Below are positions 6,275-9,657 of a stretch of 9,657 nt of DNA, in pieces. Where the stretch lies: positions 1-9,657 of the forward strand of contig JAITQR010000293.1 in the NCBI GenBank assembly GCA_031288815.1, written 5' to 3'. The DNA is from Treponema sp. (GTDB lineage: Bacteria > Spirochaetota > Spirochaetia > Treponematales > Breznakiellaceae). A model generated the notes under the pieces. It was given only the letters and a program-made list of their open reading frames with translations. It made no database searches and was not told where the DNA came from. Both the position numbers and the translations under genes were made by a program. Every line of letters begins with the position of its first letter. Position 1 is the stretch's first letter.

Positions 6275-7321
6275 CTAGCGCAGCTTCTTCCGAAGTTTTC
6301 GCCTCTTTTTCCGCTCTTCCTCCCGGCTCCCCGGGGCCGTCTTTTTCCGCCCGCCGCCTTTTTCGGAATCATCATAGACCCGTATAGGCTCCCGTTCGGG
6401 AAGCCGGGCGGCGATAAGGAGCCACAGGCAGGCAAGGAAGATCATCAGGAAGGAGAGAAGCTGGCCGGTAGAAAAACTGAGCAGGGGATGGCTGGCCGCC
6501 GGGGGCAGGGCGCTTTTGACAAATTCTATCCGGTACCCCAGGTTTTCGTCCGGTTCCCGGAAGTATTCCACCAGAACACGGAAAAAACCGTAAAGGACAA
6601 AGTAAAGGCCAAAGAGAAAGCCCTTGTAGGGTTTTCTGTTTCGCAGCATCCAGGTGATGAACCAGGCCAGCGCCCCTTCAAGGAGGGCTTCGTAAAGCTG
6701 GGAAGGGTGCCGGGGCAGATTCACCCAGCCGCCGGTAACGGGGATTCCGGCTTTTTCCGCCGCCTCCCGTACCCAGTTTTCCCCCGCCGGAAGAGGAGCG
6801 GCGTTGGGGAAGATCATCCCCAGGGGGCCGGTGGTTACCCGGCCGTAGAGTTCGCCGTTGATAAAGTTCCCCAGCCGCCCGAAGGTGTAGCCCAGGGGGA
6901 TGCTCCCGGCGTACATATCGCCGATCTCCCTGGCGTCGAAACGCTTGACCGTGGAGTAGATGATGATCCCCAGGGTGCCGCCGATTGCCCCGCCGTGGTA
7001 GCTCATGCCCATCAGTCCGGTAAACCGGCCGTCCCGGAAAGGCCAGAAGATAAGCCAGGGCTGCCGGCGGTAGATATCACTGGTTTCGTACACCAGGGTG
7101 GCGAAAATCCGCGCTCCCAGAAGCAGTCCCAGGATACACCAGAAAAACATGCTGGAAAGCTCATCGTCACTCATGGGGAAGTTCCGCTCCCGAACCTGTC
7201 TGCGGTACAGCAGAAAGGCGACACTAAAGGCCGCAAGGTACATCAGACCGTACCAGCGGAAGGGAAGGCCGGGTATTATTTCCGGTTTAAGCCAGGAAGG
7301 AAAGGGTATGGCCAGCGGCAT
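6275..7321 (-). CDS. lgt: Prolipoprotein diacylglyceryl transferase
   Basis: A 348-residue inner-membrane enzyme. It transfers diacylglyceryl from phosphatidylglycerol to the lipobox cysteine of prolipoproteins, the first step of lipoprotein maturation. Several hydrophobic helices are visible (about 24-39, 55-78, 110-124, 215-227, 236-252, 286-305). Family marks are IPFPSWLKP at the N-terminus, the YHGGAIGG segment (H109), the Lgt signature GRLGNFINGELYGR (148-161), HPSQLYEALLEG (205-216) and FFRVLVEYFREPDE (247-259; R248, E252). The tail from about 321 is strongly basic and probably cytoplasmic. Start choice: the ATG at 7321 has TATGAT 7 bases upstream and no Shine-Dalgarno, fitting a leaderless message. 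An in-frame ATG at 7333 (four residues longer) and a TTG at 7387 are alternatives, but the ATG at 7333 lies within the -10 box. Divergent from the aminopeptidase gene. Confidence 0.95.
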   Translation of the reverse strand: MPLAIPFPSWLKPEIIPGLPFRWYGLMYLAAFSVAFLLYRRQVRERNFPMSDDELSSMFFWCILGLLLGARIFATLVYETSDIYRRQPWLIFWPFRDGRFTGLMGMSYHGGAIGGTLGIIIYSTVKRFDAREIGDMYAGSIPLGYTFGRLGNFINGELYGRVTTGPLGMIFPNAAPLPAGENWVREAAEKAGIPVTGGWVNLPRHPSQLYEALLEGALAWFITWMLRNRKPYKGFLFGLYFVLYGFFRVLVEYFREPDENLGYRIEFVKSALPPAASHPLLSFSTGQLLSFLMIFLACLWLLIAARLPEREPIRVYDDSEKGGGRKKTAPGSREEERKKRRKLRKKLR

Positions 7322-7328
7322 GGGTAAA

Positions 7329-7357
7329 ATCATAGCCCATAGGCCCGCTAACCACAA
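7329..7357 (-). promoter_or_regulatory. Candidate lgt promoter, leaderless arrangement
   Basis: On the minus strand, TTGTGG (7357-7352) and TATGAT (7334-7329) are separated by 17 bases. TATGAT ends 7 bases before the ATG whose first base is 7321. The -10 matches 5 of 6 consensus positions and the -35 keeps TTG. No Shine-Dalgarno is present, so initiation at or next to the ATG is predicted. Confidence 0.5.
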
Positions 7358-7429
7358 CCGCCCTGTTCCCCGGCGCCGCCCGGGCAAGAGCCCGTAAAGG
7401 CCGGCCGGAGACCAAGCCCGTTTCCTGAG

Positions 7430-7458
7430 TTTCCCTCGTCCGGTACATCTGGTATAGT
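7430..7458 (+). promoter_or_regulatory. Candidate aminopeptidase promoter, leaderless arrangement
   Basis: TATAGT (7453-7458) ends 6 bases before the ATG at 7465. A poor -35 match TTTCCC lies at 7430-7435 with a 17-base spacer. The G-run 7459-7463 touches the start codon too closely to work as a normal Shine-Dalgarno. The geometry repeats that at thrC and lgt. Confidence 0.42.
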
Positions 7459-7464
7459 GGGGGC

Positions 7465-8625
7465 ATGGGTAACGCGAATTTTTCAGAAATTGTAAGCCAT
7501 GCCGGGGACAATGCCGCGGGGGAGGAAAAACTCCGGGAAGCGGCGCGGATCGCCATAGAGGTATCCCTTAAGGTAAAGCCGGGTGAACAGGTTCTTATCA
7601 TAACGAACCCGAGTCACGATGTGTCCGTTATCGCCCGGGCCCTCTACGACGCGGCCATTGACGCGGGAGGCCGGCCGGTTCTTGTCTATCAGCCGGTTAA
7701 AACCCAGCTCGACTTCGCCGAACCGGCGGTAATCGCCGCCTTTTCCGCCCGCCCGGAGGTGGTTATCTCCATGAGCGCGGAAAAACTCGGCAAGGACGAG
7801 CAAGGCATCGCGAAGCCCTACGAACACAAAGGCTCCCACTACGACCACATTTTTCATTTGCAGATGTACGGTGAAAAAACCTGCCGTTCCTTCTGGTCTC
7901 CCGCTACCAGTATCGACTCTTTCATCCACACCGTGCCCATCGACTACGCCGAACTCAAGCGGCGCTGCGCCGGCATCAAGGCTGTCCTGGACGCCGCGGT
8001 ATCGGTACGGATCACCGGCCCCGGCGGTACCGACGCGGTATTCGGCCTGAGGAACCGCCGGGCCTTCTCCGACGACGGCGACTTTTCCGCCGGGGGCGCC
8101 GGGGGGAACCTGCCCGCCGGGGAAACCTTCATCAGTCCCGAAAACGGCACCGCCCAGGGGATAATCGTCTTTGACGGTTCCATCAGCCTCCACAAGGGGG
8201 ATATGGTAATTCGGGAACCTATCCGTTGCGTTCTGGAAAAGGGTTTTGTCAGGGAAATTGGCGGCGGGGAGGAAGCGGCGGCCCTGCGGCACACCGTGGA
8301 AACCGCGGAGCGCAACGCCCGGGAGATGGAGAAGGCGGGGAAGCTTCCCCCGGGCCAGGGGGAGATCTACGCCAGAAACGCCCGGAACATCGGGGAGATA
8401 GGCATCGGCCTTAACCCCGCGGCCCGGATCACCGGCAGCATGCTTGAGGACGAGAAAGCCTTCCACACCTGCCACTTCGCCGTGGGACTCAACTACGACC
8501 GGGACGCCCCCGCCCTGATCCACCTGGACGGCCTGGTAAGAAACCCCACCATCGTTGCCCTGGACCCGGGAGGCGGGGAAACGGTAATCGAGCGGGACGG
8601 GGAACTAACGGAAGCGTTCAGGTAG
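7465..8625 (+). CDS. M29-family metalloaminopeptidase (COG2309)
   Basis: A 386-residue cytoplasmic protein of the aminopeptidase T/PepS/AmpS group, which removes N-terminal residues from peptides using two metal ions. Motifs in order: GNLPAGETFISPENGTAQG (214-232; metal ligand E220), EIGIGLNPAARITGSMLEDE (311-330; E311, E328/E330), HTCHFAVGLNYDRDAP (334-349; H337, Y344) and IHLDGLV (352-358; H353, D355). The N-terminal half (about 20-110) is the family's alpha/beta region, with LKVKPGEQVLIITNP at 35-49. The loop between H337 and H353 is short, as in the compact branch of the family; that branch also holds relatives with other activities such as NicX-type dioxygenases, so peptidase activity is likely but not certain. 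No signal peptide. No Shine-Dalgarno; a TATAGT box 6 bases before the ATG suggests a leaderless mRNA. Single-gene unit, with a terminator candidate at 8675-8711. Confidence 0.9.
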   Translation: MGNANFSEIVSHAGDNAAGEEKLREAARIAIEVSLKVKPGEQVLIITNPSHDVSVIARALYDAAIDAGGRPVLVYQPVKTQLDFAEPAVIAAFSARPEVVISMSAEKLGKDEQGIAKPYEHKGSHYDHIFHLQMYGEKTCRSFWSPATSIDSFIHTVPIDYAELKRRCAGIKAVLDAAVSVRITGPGGTDAVFGLRNRRAFSDDGDFSAGGAGGNLPAGETFISPENGTAQGIIVFDGSISLHKGDMVIREPIRCVLEKGFVREIGGGEEAAALRHTVETAERNAREMEKAGKLPPGQGEIYARNARNIGEIGIGLNPAARITGSMLEDEKAFHTCHFAVGLNYDRDAPALIHLDGLVRNPTIVALDPGGGETVIERDGELTEAFR

Positions 8626-8674
8626 GGGCCTCCGCTTAGCCCTGGAACGGGGCGGCTCCCCGAAAACGCCGGGT

Positions 8675-8711
8675 AATTATTACGCGGTTCCGGGAGGCCG
8701 GGTAATTTTTT
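8675..8711 (+). terminator. Candidate intrinsic terminator after the aminopeptidase gene
   Basis: ATTAC (8679-8683) pairs with GTAAT (8702-8706), and inside it CGGTT (8685-8689) pairs with GGCCG (8696-8700, two G.U pairs) around the loop CCGGGA, with one G/G mismatch. The right arm runs into six T residues (8706-8711). GCCGGGTAATT occurs twice here as a direct repeat, at 8668-8678 and 8697-8707. The stem is modest. Confidence 0.45.
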
Positions 8712-8762
8712 CCCTCTCCGGCCTTCCGCCCGGCCGCCGCCCCGGCCTTGGGCTGTAAAACC

Positions 8763-8810
8763 ATCCCCGCTTTTGGGGCTTCTTCGGTCTCTTGAGGGGA
8801 TAAAAGCCCC
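8763..8810. repeat. Nested, mutually exclusive dyads upstream of the sigma-54 promoter
   Basis: Within the 309-base gap 8626-8934, this block has CCCC-GCTTTT-GGGG (8765-8778), ATCCCC (8763-8768) with GGGGAT (8796-8801), and GGGGCTT (8775-8781) with AAGCCCC (8804-8810). The arms are shared, so only some can pair at once. The block lies roughly 80-130 bases upstream of the expected sigma-54 start, where enhancer-binding activators commonly bind. CCGGCCTT also repeats at 8718-8725 and 8742-8749. No gene is supported in the gap. Confidence 0.45.
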
Positions 8811-8863
8811 ATGCATTCTCCGGCCAGGGGTCTTTTCGCCGTATTCAATTCTAAAACCGGTTC

Positions 8864-8880
8864 TTGGCACGGATCTTGCT
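8864..8880 (+). promoter_or_regulatory. Sigma-54 (RpoN) -24/-12 promoter
   Basis: TTGGCACGGATCTTGCT matches the sigma-54 consensus TGGCACG-N4-TTGC(A/T) at every fixed base. GG is at 8866-8867 and GC at 8878-8879, exactly 10 bases apart as required. Transcription should begin near 8890, giving a leader of about 45 bases before the ATG at 8935. Sigma-54 promoters need an ATP-hydrolysing enhancer-binding protein, which is not encoded in the window. A sigma-70-like TATAAG at 8884-8889 overlaps but has no properly spaced -35. Confidence 0.85.
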
Positions 8881-8891
8881 TAGTATAAGCG

Positions 8892-8910
8892 GGGTCGTTG
8901 ACCCTTCAAC
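8892..8910 (+). promoter_or_regulatory. Two alternative leader hairpins at the 5' end of the sigma-54 transcript
   Basis: GGGTC-GTT-GACCC (8892-8904) and GTTGA-CCCT-TCAAC (8897-8910) are both perfect 5-bp stems and share bases, so they exclude each other. They begin within a few bases of the predicted transcript start and end 13 bases before the GGAG at 8924-8927. They may protect the 5' end or switch between forms. Confidence 0.4.
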
Positions 8911-8934
8911 AACTGGTTTCTGTGGAGTGTTTTT

Positions 8935-9378
8935 ATGAAACGGATCGTTTTACTTGGGCTTTTGGCTCTCTGCGCCGCCGGCCTTGTCTCGGCGCAAATG
9001 GGCCCCAGGGGTATGGGCCGCTGGGGCTACCCGCCTCTACCGCAGCCTCCCGCCGCCGAGCAGACCACGGTGAGCGGGAATCTTTCCATCGTCCGCGGCA
9101 GTATCGCCCTGGTGAGCGGCGATACCACCTACTATGTCGGCGGTCTCAACCGCCTTATCGGTTTTATTGAGGGCCTTAAAGAGGGCGCCAGGGTAAGCCT
9201 TGAGGGCGCGGCCTACCAGCTTCCCAACGACCAGAAGGCAAAAATCCTGCGGGTAAGCAAGCTGACCCTTAACGGGAAAGACTACGACCTGTCCCCCCGG
9301 GAGCCGGAGGGCTTTGTCCCCCAGGGATTTCCCCCTCCTCCTGGCCGCTACAACGATAACCACCATAGATACCGGTAG
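8935..9378 (+). CDS. Small secreted protein of unknown function, sigma-54 controlled
   Basis: A 147-residue protein. It begins with a clear signal peptide: MKR, a hydrophobic core IVLLGLLALCAAGLV, and a likely signal peptidase I site after A20 (VSA|QM). There is a cysteine at residue 13 but no lipobox at the cleavage site, so it is not a lipoprotein. The mature protein has a Gly/Pro-rich start (about 22-42), a compact beta-rich core at about 45-120 (TTVSGNLSIVRGSIALVSGD, then LKEGARVSLEGAAY, then KILRVSKLTLNGKDYDL) and a Pro-rich tail ending NDNHHRYR. The core pattern hints at a small OB-like beta-barrel; that is inference. I do not recognise the family. The ATG has GGAG at 8924-8927 with a 7-base spacer. 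It is a single-gene unit between a sigma-54 promoter and a strong terminator. Expected location is periplasm or outside the cell. The two histidines near the end are too few to claim metal binding. Confidence 0.85.
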   Translation: MKRIVLLGLLALCAAGLVSAQMGPRGMGRWGYPPLPQPPAAEQTTVSGNLSIVRGSIALVSGDTTYYVGGLNRLIGFIEGLKEGARVSLEGAAYQLPNDQKAKILRVSKLTLNGKDYDLSPREPEGFVPQGFPPPPGRYNDNHHRYR

Positions 9379-9400
9379 CGGCGGGCCGCCGGCAAAGAAA

Positions 9401-9439
9401 GCCTCCGGAAATCCCGGCGGGGTTTTTGGAGGCGTTTTT
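9401..9439 (+). terminator. Strong intrinsic terminator of the small secreted protein gene
   Basis: GCCTCCGGAAATCCC (9401-9415) pairs along its full 15 bases with 9419-9433, with three G.U pairs, around the 3-base loop GGC. It is followed by G and five T residues (9435-9439). It starts 22 bases after the stop codon. An A-rich AAAGAAA precedes the stem (9394-9400), so some activity on the opposite strand is possible. Confidence 0.88.
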
Positions 9440-9505
9440 CCGATCGGTATGGTTACCCGTTACACAAAAACCACGCAACAATTTGCCGCCCGGCGGAGGC
9501 TCTTT

Positions 9506-9536
9506 AAAAACCGGCCGGGTTCTGAAACCGGCCCGG
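9506..9536 (-). terminator. Minus-strand intrinsic terminator facing the previous one
   Basis: On the minus strand, a stem made from plus-strand CCGGCCGG (9511-9518) and CCGGCC-C-GG (9528-9536, one bulged C), continued after one mismatch by TT/AA, closes a CTG/CAG loop. It runs straight into TTTTT (plus-strand AAAAA 9506-9510). It would stop a transcript arriving from the right, implying a minus-strand gene at or beyond the right edge. Confidence 0.55.
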
Positions 9537-9614
9537 CCAGCATGGCTTTAAGGGCGGGGCAAATCCTGTCCGCCGGTATACGGAAAACGGTTCCCCGTAG
9601 CGGGAACGCGCCGG

Positions 9615-9657
9615 TAGCCAAGGGCTTAAAAAATCTCTATAAGGTAAGCCATGGACT
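9615..9657 (+). promoter_or_regulatory. Possible promoter and start codon at the right edge
   Basis: TAGCCA (9615-9620) and TATAAG (9638-9643) are spaced by 17 bases, and an ATG at 9651-9653 follows 7 bases after TATAAG, the same geometry as at thrC, lgt and the aminopeptidase. AAGG (9641-9644) could alternatively act as a weak Shine-Dalgarno. A perfect 6-bp dyad GTTCCC-CGTAGC-GGGAAC (9590-9607) lies just upstream. Only the start codon and four further bases are inside the window, so a gene cannot be confirmed. The rest of 9440-9614 shows no convincing gene; a plus-strand frame from ATG 9449 stays open to the edge but lacks a Shine-Dalgarno and begins just after the terminator. Confidence 0.25.

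Noticed and set aside
6242..7327. 361-codon plus-strand frame opposite lgt
   Set aside because: lgt is certain from its signature motif; the antisense frame lacks hydrophobic or domain structure.
7483..8523. 346-codon minus-strand frame opposite the aminopeptidase
   Set aside because: It is a shadow of the M29 gene, with no recognisable motif and no start signal.
8493..8870. Short minus-strand frames across the gap after the aminopeptidase
   Set aside because: Low-complexity composition, no Shine-Dalgarno or leaderless promoter, and they run through the terminator and the aminopeptidase 3' end.
8935..9378. ZraP/Spy-like periplasmic chaperone (ZraP is also sigma-54 controlled)
   Set aside because: The GPRGMGRWG start is reminiscent, but there is no LTxxQ motif and the core is beta-rich rather than helical.
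9449..9657. Plus-strand frame from ATG 9449 open to the right edge
   Set aside because: No Shine-Dalgarno or promoter, it starts just after a strong terminator, and codon third positions are not distinctly G+C-biased; kept only as a remote possibility.

Overview
The window is a G+C-rich stretch (about 60% by eye) of a bacterial chromosome. It looks like a spirochaete of the Treponema group. The clues are an XPB-type helicase end followed directly by a helicase-associated protein, many genes with no Shine-Dalgarno, sigma-54 use, and the general gene style. None of these proves the taxon, so treat it as a moderate inference. No mobile element, CRISPR array, tRNA or rRNA is visible, and the gene content is mostly housekeeping.

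Layout, left to right. (1) Positions 1-2480, plus strand: the last 48 codons of an XPB/Ssl2-like DNA helicase, then, after a 2-base gap, a 776-residue protein with an XPB-N-like (Helicase_C_3) domain and a WYL-like C-terminus. The two look like one translationally coupled unit. (2) 2581-3375, plus: a NYN (PIN-like) nuclease-fold protein with a LOTUS-like C-terminal domain, preceded by a gap full of small dyads. (3) 3384-5257, minus: thrC (threonine synthase) followed by ychJ (a protein with two SEC-C zinc motifs), overlapping by ATGA. (4) 5258-5413: an AT-rich divergent control region with three 15-bp tandem repeats, an inverted repeat and a TATAAT box. (5) 5414-6202, plus: an Hpt-receiver fusion protein of a phosphorelay. 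(6) 6275-7321, minus: lgt (prolipoprotein diacylglyceryl transferase), divergent from (7) 7465-8625, plus: an M29-family metalloaminopeptidase. (8) 8626-8934: a 309-base gap with a terminator, nested dyads and a textbook sigma-54 (-24/-12) promoter, which drives (9) 8935-9378, a small secreted protein of unknown function that ends at a strong 15-bp terminator. (10) 9440-9657: no confident gene, a minus-strand terminator, and a possible promoter and start codon at the very edge.

Three things stand out. The first is the sigma-54 promoter in front of an unknown exported protein. The second is a recurring arrangement (thrC, lgt, the aminopeptidase, perhaps 9651) in which a -10 box lies only 6-7 bases before the ATG and there is no Shine-Dalgarno, which predicts leaderless mRNAs. 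The third is the pairing of XPB with a separate XPB-N/WYL-type partner. I did not find a clearly new multi-gene defence or biosynthetic system.
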